From NCBI GenBank assembly GCA_900553295.1, contig USCR01000137.1, positions 1-6,268 on the forward strand: a stretch of 6,268 nt of DNA, written 5' to 3'. A model generated the notes under the pieces. That model made no database searches, was not told the origin of the DNA, and was given only the letters and a program-made list of their open reading frames with translations. The translations under genes and the position numbers were made by a program. Positions 1 through 5,193 of the stretch are shown piece after piece (the first letter of the stretch is position 1; every line of letters begins with the position of its first letter). The stretch comes from an uncultured Eubacteriales bacterium. GTDB lineage: Bacteria; Bacillota; Clostridia; Christensenellales; Aristaeellaceae.

Positions 1-44
1 AGCACAATCCGGCTGACCGCGCTGCCGTTTTCCGTAATACGCAT
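1..44 (-). CDS. 5' end of an unidentified minus-strand gene (partial)
   Basis: Only the first 14 codons lie in the window; the gene continues off the left edge. The ATG is the complement of bases 42-44. The start is supported by a GGGAGGG Shine-Dalgarno sequence (complement of 53-59) spaced 8 nt from it. The visible N-terminus reads MRITENGSAVSRIV, with no signal peptide. The opening MRIT resembles starts of FlgL-type flagellar hook-associated proteins, but this is far too little for an assignment. A candidate promoter sits about 75 bases upstream. Confidence 0.6.
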   Translation of the reverse strand, partial: MRITENGSAVSRIV

Positions 45-117
45 AAGCAAATCCCTCCCGGTACTGGTAAAACCATGATTTCTTTTTTTCGCCGCTGATC
101 TGTGAACATCCATCATC

Positions 118-147
118 AGTGTATCACGCTCCCCGGCGCCGCCTCAA
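118..147 (-). promoter_or_regulatory. Candidate sigma-A promoter for the left-edge gene
   Basis: Read on the minus strand, a -35 of TTGAGG (complement of 142-147) is followed after 18 nt by a -10 of TACACT (complement of 118-123). The -10 is preceded by TG plus one base, an extended -10 arrangement. Each hexamer matches consensus at four of six positions. Transcription would begin near base 110 and give a leader of about 65 nt before the ATG at 44. It is the best candidate seen here, but it is not strong. Confidence 0.45.
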
Positions 148-157
148 TCCATAGAAA

Positions 158-186
158 TTGACAACCAATGACGAGTTCTTTAGAAG
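158..186 (+). promoter_or_regulatory. Promoter-like site with no gene downstream
   Basis: A perfect -35 TTGACA (158-163) is followed after exactly 17 nt by TAGAAG (181-186), which matches the -10 consensus at four of six positions. No credible plus-strand coding region follows. A transcript would run through GC-rich hairpin-forming sequence and then become antisense to the glycoside hydrolase gene. It could be a chance match or the promoter of a short non-coding RNA. Confidence 0.3.
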
Positions 187-244
187 CCCCGGGCAATGGC
201 GCGTGGGAGGGCGTCCGGCGCGGCCACGGCGGTGGGCCCAGGGC

Positions 245-272
245 AAAAAAAGCCCCCGGCTGCGGGAGGACT
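245..272 (-). terminator. Second, weaker minus-strand terminator
   Basis: On the minus strand, AGUCCUC (complement of 266-272) can pair with GGGGGCU (complement of 251-257). This makes 7 bp, two of them G-U, around an 8-nt loop, followed by a run of seven T (complement of 245-251). The G-U pairs become A-C on the other strand, so it can act only in the minus direction. It lies about 100 bases beyond the first terminator of the glycoside hydrolase gene and may be a backup. Confidence 0.45.
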
Positions 273-370
273 GGCCGCGCCGGGGACGCTGTCTGTGAAT
301 AAGCTTTGGGCGGGATCGCAGGGGCCGCGGCCCCTTTCCGGGCATGGGAAAAGCGGCGGCTGCCACATTT

Positions 371-406
371 TAAGAAAGCGCACGCCGCCCATGGGCGGCA
401 GTGCGC
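371..406 (-). terminator. Intrinsic terminator of the glycoside hydrolase gene
   Basis: The plus-strand sequence GCGCAC (378-383) plus GCCGCCC (384-390) pairs with GGGCGGC (393-399) plus GTGCGC (401-406). Only base 400 is bulged, giving a 12-13 bp GC stem with a very short loop. In the minus direction it is followed by TTTCTTA (complement of 371-377). It starts 8 bases after the stop codon of the hydrolase. The U-tract is short, but the stem is very stable. Confidence 0.8.
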
Positions 407-414
407 CGGGGTGC

Positions 415-2391
415 TCAGTAGGCAATCATGGGGATGGTCTGCGGGCGGCGCTGGGTGGGCGCGGCCTCTCCCGCATGGATGGCCCAGGCGCTTTCAGCGC
501 AGGCCCGGGAGGCTTGGAGCATTTCCCCATAGGGGCGCAGGCAGATGTCAAACAGGCCAATGTTGTAGTTTTCGCCGTCAAAGCGCCCCAGGACAAACTG
601 GTCGTAGCACTGGAAGTAATGGCAGCCCACGCCCAGGGGATGGGCGGCCACCCGCTCCACATAGTAGCGGAAGGCGGCGGCGCGCTCCTCCTGGTTGGGC
701 ACGGCCTCCAGGCCTGTGGCGGTCAGGCCCGCGTCCAGGGCGCCGAAGTGGAACTCCCCGATCATCACCGGCAGATCCACGCCCAGCTCCCGCACGCGCT
801 CCAGGGCGGGGGTGGGGTCCACGGCGTAGCAGTTGATGGAGAACACGTCAAAGTTTTCCCAGCCCGCGGCCAGGGCGGGGTCGGAGATCCAGGCCCAGCG
901 CATGCCCAGGATCATGTGATGGGGGTCCGCCTGGCGGCAGGCCTGGGCCGGTATGGAAACGTAGGCCTCCGTAAGCCGCCGGGAGAACGCCCGCAGGTCC
1001 GCCTCCGCCCCGGGGAAGCGGGCGGACATCTTCTCCTCCGGATGGCGCAGGTCCTCAAAATCCGCAAAGGTGCTGCCCCAGGCCGCGTTCAGCGCGCCGG
1101 GGGTTGCGTAGCGCGCACGCAGGAAGGCGATGAGCTCCGCCTTGCAACAGGTGTCCGCCGGGTCCCGCAGCACCTCATCGGCCAGGATCAGCCCATCCAC
1201 AAAGGCCCAGCTGGGCTCGTTGCGCAGGAAGTAGCCCACCAGGAAGGGGTCCTCCCGCCGGGGCAGAAGCGCCTGGGCGCAGCGTGCCGCATCCTCCCGA
1301 TATTCCGGGGAAAGCACGTCGGGGAAGTCCCGGAAGATTTTGTGGGCCGTTTCCGGAAAGCGGGGCAGGCTGGTGACATAGGGCATCCGGCCAAATAGAT
1401 GCTCGTCGGACCAGTTGCCCAGGGTATTCAGCCCCGCCTGCTTCAGCTGCGCCACCACCATGCGCCGCCAGGTGGGCTCCCAGGCGTCCCCAAAGGCCCG
1501 GCGCAGGTTGGCCCGCTCAAAGGAAAACAGCTTGCCCGCTCCCCGGGGCGTCTCCCCAAAGGGGTGCTCCACGGGCGCGTAAAGCTCCCGGGCCTGGGGA
1601 TCGCCGGGATCGGGCAGGTTGCGGACCAGGGGCTCCAGGCCGTCGATGCGGGCGTCGCACCGGGCTACCACGCAGTCCGGCCCCAGGCTGAAAAAGGCGC
1701 AGCCCTCGGGGTCCAGCAGGTACCAGCGGCCATCCTGTTTCAGGCGCGTAAAGTAGCCCGTTCCCGGGGCCATGACCCGCCGGGCACAGCCGCCCCAGCG
1801 GTTCCAGGCGGGGGTGGGGTAAGCGTCCGGCAGCCGGGCCTGGGAATGCAAAAACGTGTTGAGGCTCTCGGGGTCCCGGGTTTTCCCCGGCCAGTCCTTG
1901 GGGATATATTGGCCCATTTCGTCCACCAGGGGCGTGGACGGCACGGGGGCGGGGCCGCAGGGCGCGCCGCTCCAGGCGCAGTCCTCCAGGCGCACCCGCA
2001 CGCCGTGGAAGCAGGGCATGCTCACCCACTCCACCCGGCGGATCTCCTCCGGGGCAATGCGGGAGCCGTGACAGACCACCTTCAATTCCCCGGGAACGTG
2101 CCCCGGATACAGGATGTGCCCGTCCAGCCAGCCCATGTTGAGAGGGATCCGCGTCCGGTACCGGGGCATGACCCCAAAGCGGATGATCACCCGCGGATGC
2201 TCCTCGGCGGCCCACAGCCGCAGCTCAAAGGCCATGGCGTGGTCTTCCTCCACGGTGAGGGTCAGATTCAGGTAGGCGTGGGTGGCGGCGTCGCGGGGGG
2301 AAAGCACCAGCCCGCCCCCCTGGGGCGGCAAGCACAGCAGCCCGTTTTCCCACTGGGCGCCGGGGGTGAGAGGAAAGGTGAAAGGTTGCAT
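415..2391 (-). CDS. GH50 (agarase)-like glycoside hydrolase, cytoplasmic
   Basis: A 658-residue protein without a signal peptide. The start was taken at the ATG ending at 2391 because AGGAGGT (complement of 2399-2405) lies 7 nt ahead; an in-frame ATG 12 codons upstream has no such site. Residues about 1-145 look like a beta-sandwich carbohydrate-binding module. Residues about 155-635 resemble a clan GH-A (beta/alpha)8 catalytic domain. Features recalling GH50 agarases are VDEMGQ (155-160), WPGKT (167-171), DPEG (227-230), GNWSDE (325-330), the acid/base motif RNEPSW (390-395, Glu392) and the nucleophile motif GEFHFGALD (545-553, Glu546). Both catalytic glutamates are present. Family knowledge suggests hydrolysis of beta-galactoside linkages, but the substrate is unknown and no sugar transporter or regulator is adjacent. 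It is transcribed alone, with its own promoter and terminator. A GH42-like or another GH-A assignment is possible. Confidence 0.82.
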   Translation of the reverse strand: MQPFTFPLTPGAQWENGLLCLPPQGGGLVLSPRDAATHAYLNLTLTVEEDHAMAFELRLWAAEEHPRVIIRFGVMPRYRTRIPLNMGWLDGHILYPGHVPGELKVVCHGSRIAPEEIRRVEWVSMPCFHGVRVRLEDCAWSGAPCGPAPVPSTPLVDEMGQYIPKDWPGKTRDPESLNTFLHSQARLPDAYPTPAWNRWGGCARRVMAPGTGYFTRLKQDGRWYLLDPEGCAFFSLGPDCVVARCDARIDGLEPLVRNLPDPGDPQARELYAPVEHPFGETPRGAGKLFSFERANLRRAFGDAWEPTWRRMVVAQLKQAGLNTLGNWSDEHLFGRMPYVTSLPRFPETAHKIFRDFPDVLSPEYREDAARCAQALLPRREDPFLVGYFLRNEPSWAFVDGLILADEVLRDPADTCCKAELIAFLRARYATPGALNAAWGSTFADFEDLRHPEEKMSARFPGAEADLRAFSRRLTEAYVSIPAQACRQADPHHMILGMRWAWISDPALAAGWENFDVFSINCYAVDPTPALERVRELGVDLPVMIGEFHFGALDAGLTATGLEAVPNQEERAAAFRYYVERVAAHPLGVGCHYFQCYDQFVLGRFDGENYNIGLFDICLRPYGEMLQASRACAESAWAIHAGEAAPTQRRPQTIPMIAY

Positions 2392-2494
2392 AGGCCGTAC
2401 CTCCTGTACAAGCGATGGGATATGCATACTGCGTCAGCGCGGAAAGGAAAGGGGCAAGGAATGGCGGCATGGGCTGAGGCAGTGCTTTGCCAAC

Positions 2495-2523
2495 ATTATA
2501 CCTTACCCGCGCGCCCCTGTAAA
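2495..2523 (-). promoter_or_regulatory. Sigma-A promoter of the glycoside hydrolase gene
   Basis: On the minus strand, TTTACA (complement of 2518-2523, five of six consensus) is followed after 17 nt by a perfect TATAAT (complement of 2495-2500). Transcription should start near 2488, giving a leader of almost 100 nt before the ATG at 2391. No match to a catabolite-repression (cre) box or another known operator was recognised in the leader. Confidence 0.85.
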
Positions 2524-2553
2524 CGCCGCCGGGGGAGGAGCCTGTCCACGGGC

Positions 2554-2595
2554 AAAAAAATGGCCGCCCTGCTTCCATAATGGAAAGCGGGCGGC
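2554..2595 (-). terminator. Intrinsic terminator of the SH3/peptidoglycan-binding gene
   Basis: Plus-strand GCCGCCC (2563-2569) pairs with GGGCGGC (2589-2595). An inner stem pairs GCTTCCA (2571-2577) with TGGAAAGC (2581-2588) around a TAA loop, with one bulged base on each side. In the minus direction this 14-bp hairpin is followed by seven T (complement of 2554-2560) after a short spacer. It lies 19 bases past the stop codon and separates this gene from the hydrolase promoter. Confidence 0.9.
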
Positions 2596-2614
2596 GCGGT
2601 GTGCTTCGCTTGCT

Positions 2615-3616
2615 TTATTTCCAGGTGTACTTCAGCGCCGTTTGCACGCAGCTTTGGTGATCCTCGTCCACGCGCTGAGTGCCATGGGTCTTGCTGCCGG
2701 TGAAGTGGATGCAGAAATGCCCGTCAAAGTCGTTGTCCGAGATGGTATCGTCCTCGTGGGGCATGCCGTTCATGGAGGCGGCGTACACGTGGCCGTTATA
2801 CTTGACCAGGATGGCCCGGCGGTCCCAGCTCCAGGAGCCCCCGTAGATGGATTTCATGGTGGCGCTGTCCTCGGCGGTAAGGGGTTCGGCGTCGATATGG
2901 TTGGCGCCGCTCCAGCGCTTGACGGTGAATTTCTTGCCGGTTTTGCAGTCCATGATTTCGAACTTGGCGCCCTTGGGGATGGTGCTGCTGCCGTTTTTGA
3001 ACCAGTCCAGCTCCTCGGTGGTATATTTTTCCTCATCCGCGTCGGCGGCGTCCTCCCCGAAGAGGAGCTTGATGGTCACCTTGCCGGCGATGCCGTCCTG
3101 GCTCATGCCCTTGCTCTTCTGGAACTTTTTCACCGCTTCCTCGGTGCCGTTGCCATACTTGCCGTCAATGGCGCCGGTATAGTAGTTCAGCAGCTTCAGG
3201 GCCTGCTGGAGCTTTTTCACGTCGCTGCCGCTGTCGCCGAAGCGGCTGGTGGCCGGCGCGTCCCCGATGTCGGCGATGCTTTCGATGCCCTCCATGCCGG
3301 CGGAGGAGCTGGCGGAGGACTTCTCCTCCTTTTCCTCAATCTCGCCCTCCACGGTGACGTATTGAGTCATCACATAGCCGGTATATTTGCCATAGCGAAC
3401 CTTGTACCAGCTGCCGCTCTTGGATAAAATATCCATGGTGTCGCCCCGCGAGAGGGTTTGCAGCGCCTTGGACTCCTTGGAATTGCTTTTGCGCAGCACC
3501 AGCGCGTCCGTGTCCACGGTGCCGATGGCATCCGCCAGGGCGCCCACGGGCAGCATCACGGCCAGCAGCAGCCCGGCCGCCAGGCGGCGCAACCCACCCA
3601 TTCGTTCTAAAGGCAT
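2615..3616 (-). CDS. Secreted SH3 / peptidoglycan-binding protein with an unknown C-terminal domain
   Basis: A 333-residue exported protein. The ATG ending at 3616 was chosen because GGAGAGGAG (complement of 3627-3635) is about 10 nt ahead; a GTG three codons upstream is too close to that site. Residues 1-28 form a signal peptide with basic, hydrophobic and ALA cleavage regions. Residues about 32-90 fit a bacterial SH3 domain (GDTMDIL, WYKVRYGKYTGYV). A charged Glu/Lys/Ser linker covers about 91-125. Residues about 127-188 match a PG_binding_1 repeat (GDSGSDVKKLQQAL, IDGKYGNGTEEAVKKFQ). Residues about 202-330 form a domain I cannot name, rich in Trp, His and Asp, with DNDFDGHFCIHF (294-305), KTHGT (309-313) and VDEDHQ (316-321). 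The first two domains are known to bind cell wall; the last might be catalytic or metal-binding, which is inference. There is no L,D-transpeptidase SHGCxR motif. It forms a single-gene unit. Confidence 0.88.
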   Translation of the reverse strand: MPLERMGGLRRLAAGLLLAVMLPVGALADAIGTVDTDALVLRKSNSKESKALQTLSRGDTMDILSKSGSWYKVRYGKYTGYVMTQYVTVEGEIEEKEEKSSASSSAGMEGIESIADIGDAPATSRFGDSGSDVKKLQQALKLLNYYTGAIDGKYGNGTEEAVKKFQKSKGMSQDGIAGKVTIKLLFGEDAADADEEKYTTEELDWFKNGSSTIPKGAKFEIMDCKTGKKFTVKRWSGANHIDAEPLTAEDSATMKSIYGGSWSWDRRAILVKYNGHVYAASMNGMPHEDDTISDNDFDGHFCIHFTGSKTHGTQRVDEDHQSCVQTALKYTWK

Positions 3617-3648
3617 GTGTCTCACGCTCCTCTCCGAAGGTCATCAGC

Positions 3649-3677
3649 AATATATTACAAAACTGTTTCAAAGTCAA
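3649..3677 (-). promoter_or_regulatory. Sigma-A promoter of the SH3/peptidoglycan-binding gene
   Basis: Minus strand: TTGACT (complement of 3672-3677, five of six) and, after 17 nt, TATATT (complement of 3649-3654, five of six). Upstream of the -35 the sequence at 3678-3700 is almost pure A+T, like an UP element, and stands out in this GC-rich window. Transcription should start near 3642, leaving a short leader of about 26 nt. Confidence 0.85.
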
Positions 3678-3748
3678 GAATAATTTATTATGATTTACAA
3701 GTATTTCTGCAACGACTGTACCCGGGCGGAAAAAAACTGCCCCAGGCA

Positions 3749-3777
3749 TTGACAGGGGGACGGGACGCTGGTATAAT
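3749..3777 (+). promoter_or_regulatory. Consensus sigma-A promoter of rplJ-rplL
   Basis: Perfect TTGACA (3749-3754), 17-nt spacer, perfect TATAAT (3772-3777). This exact consensus fits a highly expressed ribosomal protein operon. Transcription should start near 3784, giving a leader of about 165 nt before rplJ. It is divergent from the promoter of the SH3 protein gene; the two -35 elements are about 70 bases apart. Confidence 0.93.
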
Positions 3778-3794
3778 AGATAAGGTTTTTGAAA

Positions 3795-3865
3795 GAAGCC
3801 TGTGCCGTAGACAGCCGGTATCCCCCAGGGGATCTAAGGGAGCGACGCTCCGCCTGCCGAGGTGT
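3795..3865 (+). ncRNA. Ribosomal protein L10 leader RNA
   Basis: This cis-acting RNA carries the signature segments of the L10 leader family: GCCGTAGACAGC (3804-3815) on the 5' side and CCTGCCGAGGTG (3853-3864) on the 3' side. Between them are two small hairpins, ATCCC/GGGAT (3820-3833) and GGAGC/GCTCC (3839-3851). Position also fits, between promoter and rplJ. In Bacillus subtilis the equivalent leader binds the L10(L12)4 complex and favours an attenuator terminator, giving feedback control. The family call rests on remembered consensus segments and position; exact ends are approximate. Confidence 0.88.
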
Positions 3866-3886
3866 AAAGGATATGCATTTGCTCAT

Positions 3887-3916
3887 CCCTTGCGCCTGCG
3901 CGAGGGTTTTCTTTTT
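3887..3916 (+). terminator. Attenuator terminator in the rplJ leader
   Basis: CCCTTGCGC (3887-3895) pairs with GCGCGAGGG (3898-3906), an 8-9 bp stem with one G-U pair and a tight loop, followed by TTTTCTTTTT (3907-3916). It ends about 30 bases before the rplJ start and lies inside the leader, so it must act as a conditional terminator. Its left arm can also pair upstream: TCCCTT (3886-3891) with AAGGGA (3836-3841). That pairing would prevent the terminator from forming. Confidence 0.87.
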
Positions 3917-3948
3917 ACACTGAACCATTGAGGAGGTGCAAGAAAAGC

Positions 3949-4464
3949 ATGAGCAAGACCCATGAGAGCAAGAATCGCATTCTGAAGGAACAGATTGTTG
4001 AGGACATCAAGGCCAAGCTGGACGGCGCGCAGTCCGTGGTGATCTGCGCGTATAATGGACTGAACGTGGCGGATGTTACCGAGCTGCGTGCCCTGTGCCG
4101 CGCCCAGGATGTGCACTACTGCGTGCTGAAGAACCGCCTGGTGCTCAAGGCGCTGCAGGAGAAGGGCATTGAGGGCCTGGATCACCTGCTGGAGGGCCCC
4201 AACGCCTTCGTGTTTGGCATGAAGGATGCCGTGGCCGCCCCCAAGGTCATCAACGACTTCATCGAAAAGAAGAAGCTGACCTCCCTGGAGATCCGCGGTG
4301 GTCTGCTGGATGGCAAGGCGGTGGACGTAAACACCATCAAGAGCCTGGCTGCCCTGCCCAGCCGCGAAGTTTTGCTGGCCAAGCTGCTCGGCAGCATGAC
4401 CAACGCCATCGGCGGCTTCGTCCGTGTGGTGGAAGCATACCGCAAGCAGAAGGCCGGGGAATAA
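3949..4464 (+). CDS. rplJ: 50S ribosomal protein L10
   Basis: A 171-residue protein of normal length for L10 (bL10/uL10), which anchors L7/L12 dimers to the large subunit and so forms the base of the ribosomal stalk that recruits translation factors. Recognisable segments are VVICAYNGLNV (30-40, usually VxDYxGL), VLKNRLVLKAL (59-69), GPNAFVFG (83-90) and LPSREVLLAKLLGSM (136-150). These are followed by the C-terminal helix (about 151-168) that binds L7/L12. The start was taken at the ATG at 3949, behind AGGAGG at 3931-3936; an in-frame ATG seven codons upstream lies before that site. First gene of the rplJ-rplL operon, regulated by the L10 leader. The gene usually follows rplK-rplA, but here a divergent gene lies upstream. 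Confidence 0.97.
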   Translation: MSKTHESKNRILKEQIVEDIKAKLDGAQSVVICAYNGLNVADVTELRALCRAQDVHYCVLKNRLVLKALQEKGIEGLDHLLEGPNAFVFGMKDAVAAPKVINDFIEKKKLTSLEIRGGLLDGKAVDVNTIKSLAALPSREVLLAKLLGSMTNAIGGFVRVVEAYRKQKAGE

Positions 4465-4498
4465 TTCCCCGCTATCTCCCCGCCGCCTAGCGGCCGGG
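4456..4498 (+). other. Two hairpins at the rplJ-rplL junction
   Basis: GGGGAA (4456-4461) pairs with TTCCCC (4465-4470), leaving exactly the TAA stop codon of rplJ as the loop. A second hairpin pairs GCCGC (4482-4486) with GCGGC (4490-4494), extended across a C-C mismatch by CCC (4478-4480) with GGG (4496-4498). A run of seven T follows only at about 4511, so this is not a typical terminator. A role in partial termination, mRNA processing or setting the L10:L12 ratio is inference. Confidence 0.5.
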
Positions 4499-4545
4499 AA
4501 CCATCTACATTTTTTTGAAATCAACCGTATAGGAGGCTGAAATTC

Positions 4546-4920
4546 ATGACTCATGAGGAGATCATTGCCGCCGTCGAGTCCATGACGGTGCTGGAGCTGG
4601 CCGATCTGGTCAAGGCTATGGAAGAGAAGTTTGGCGTGTCCGCCGCTGCCCCCGTGGCTGTGGTTGCCGGTGGCGCCGGTGCTGCTGCCGCTGCTGAGGA
4701 AGAGAAGACCGAGTTCGACGTGGTGCTGGCCGATGCCGGTACCGAGAAGATCAAGGTCATCAAGGTTGTGCGCGAAGTCGTGTCCGGCCTGGGCCTGAAG
4801 GAAGCCAAGGAGATTGTGGAGTCCGCTCCCAAGACCCTGAAGGAAGCCGTCAGCAAGGAAGAGGCCGAGCAGATCAAGGCCAAGTTCGCCGAAGTGGGCG
4901 CCAAGGTCGAGATCAAGTAA
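4546..4920 (+). CDS. rplL: 50S ribosomal protein L7/L12
   Basis: A 124-residue stalk protein of typical length (bL12), present in several copies per ribosome and contacting translation GTPases. Residues 1-33 form the N-terminal dimerisation and L10-binding domain. Residues about 34-54 form the Ala/Gly/Val-rich flexible hinge. Residues about 55-124 are the globular C-terminal domain with the conserved IKVIKVVRE (69-77) and [12 protein letters not shown] (81-92) segments. The start at 4546 is set by AGGAGG at 4531-4536, 9 nt ahead. It is 81 nt downstream of rplJ and co-transcribed with it. In most bacteria rpoB follows, sometimes after one small gene; here a strong terminator follows. Confidence 0.98.
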   Translation: MTHEEIIAAVESMTVLELADLVKAMEEKFGVSAAAPVAVVAGGAGAAAAAEEEKTEFDVVLADAGTEKIKVIKVVREVVSGLGLKEAKEIVESAPKTLKEAVSKEEAEQIKAKFAEVGAKVEIK

Positions 4921-4928
4921 GACCGCAC

Positions 4929-4970
4929 CCGGCGTATGCCGGTTTGATGGGAGTGCCTGCGGGCAGTCCC
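4929..4970 (+). other. Two hairpins just downstream of rplL
   Basis: CCGGC (4929-4933) pairs with GCCGG (4938-4942) around a GTAT loop. GGGAGTGCC (4949-4957) pairs with GGCAGTCCC (4962-4970) around TGCG, with one central G-G mismatch. Neither is followed by a T-run. They precede the terminator of the operon and may protect the 3' end of the abundant rplJL mRNA, which is inference. Confidence 0.5.
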
Positions 4971-4978
4971 GCCAAAGC

Positions 4979-5028
4979 AGCGAGGTTTGGGCATCGCAAG
5001 AGCGCCCGGGCCTCGCTCTTTGTTTTTT
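4979..5028 (+). terminator. Intrinsic terminator of the rplJ-rplL operon
   Basis: AGCGAGGTTTGGGC (4979-4992) pairs with GCCCGGGCCTCGCT (5004-5017): 14 bp with three central G-U pairs and an 11-nt loop. CTTTGTTTTTT follows (5018-5028). An alternative shorter stem pairs AAGAGCG (4999-5005) with CGCTCTT (5014-5020). Either form should stop transcription and uncouples the methyltransferase from the ribosomal operon. Confidence 0.92.
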
Positions 5029-5086
5029 ATGGCATAGGACAAGGGAAAGGGGTAAACGGTGATGCCGCGAATTAGCTTCCCGGCGC

Positions 5087-5184
5087 GGTTCCTCTGCTGA
5101 CGGCAGATTGCGTCGGGAAGTCAACCAATATATGCCGTCGGAGGCTGCGCCTTTTCAAAAGACCCACAGGAATTTTGAAAGGAG
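5087..5184 (+). promoter_or_regulatory. Candidate structured leader hiding the methyltransferase ribosome binding site
   Basis: Three pairings are possible. CTGACGGCA (5097-5105) pairs with TGCCGTCGG (5133-5141), 9 bp around a 27-nt loop. CTTTTCAAAA (5151-5160) pairs with TTTTGAAAGG (5173-5182), 10 bp with one G-U, covering most of the AAAGGAG Shine-Dalgarno site (5178-5184). GGTTCCT (5087-5093) can pair with AGGAATT (5168-5174), overlapping the base of the loop and competing with the second helix. No known riboswitch family was recognised. A weak promoter-like pair (TTGCGT at 5108, TATATG at 5129, 15-nt spacer) lies within it and is not convincing. Confidence 0.4.
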
Positions 5185-5193
5185 CACACAGAC

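Larger units (their letters stand above)
45..414. other. Non-coding interval between the left-edge gene and the glycoside hydrolase
   Basis: About 370 bases hold no convincing gene. Short open frames on both strands here lack ribosome binding sites and have Pro/Arg/Gly-rich translations typical of GC-rich non-coding DNA. The interval contains the two promoter candidates, two minus-strand terminators, and a perfect 14-base palindrome (GGGGCCGCGGCCCC, 321-334). The first part (45-180) is of moderate GC; the part from about 185 on is very GC-rich. Confidence 0.7.

Noticed and set aside
196..1398. 400-codon plus-strand open frame
   Set aside because: It lies antisense to the glycoside hydrolase, has Gly/Ala/Arg/His-rich composition with no recognisable motif, and no Shine-Dalgarno site. 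Long antisense frames are expected in GC-rich genes.
2405..2445. The TATGCATA palindrome in the hydrolase leader as an operator
   Set aside because: A bare 8-base palindrome is common by chance, no known regulator site matches, and no regulator gene is nearby.
1399..2580. 393-codon plus-strand open frame
   Set aside because: Antisense to the same hydrolase gene and its promoter region; proline, glycine and histidine rich, with no ribosome binding site and no domain.
2282..3427. 381-codon plus-strand open frame
   Set aside because: Crosses the hydrolase 5' end, a terminator and most of the wall-protein gene on the opposite strand. The minus-strand genes have starts, domains and signals; this has none.
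2615..3616. L,D-transpeptidase (YkuD) identity for the wall protein
   Set aside because: The HGT near residue 311 recalls part of that motif, but the required SHGCxR segment is absent.
3883..5124. 413-codon minus-strand open frame
   Set aside because: Antisense to rplJ and rplL, which are certain. The Leu/Gly/His-rich translation is the mirror of ribosomal codons.
5108..5134. TTGCGT/TATATG as the methyltransferase promoter
   Set aside because: The spacer is only 15 nt and the hexamers are weak; the -10 also falls within a predicted helix. Kept only as a remark.
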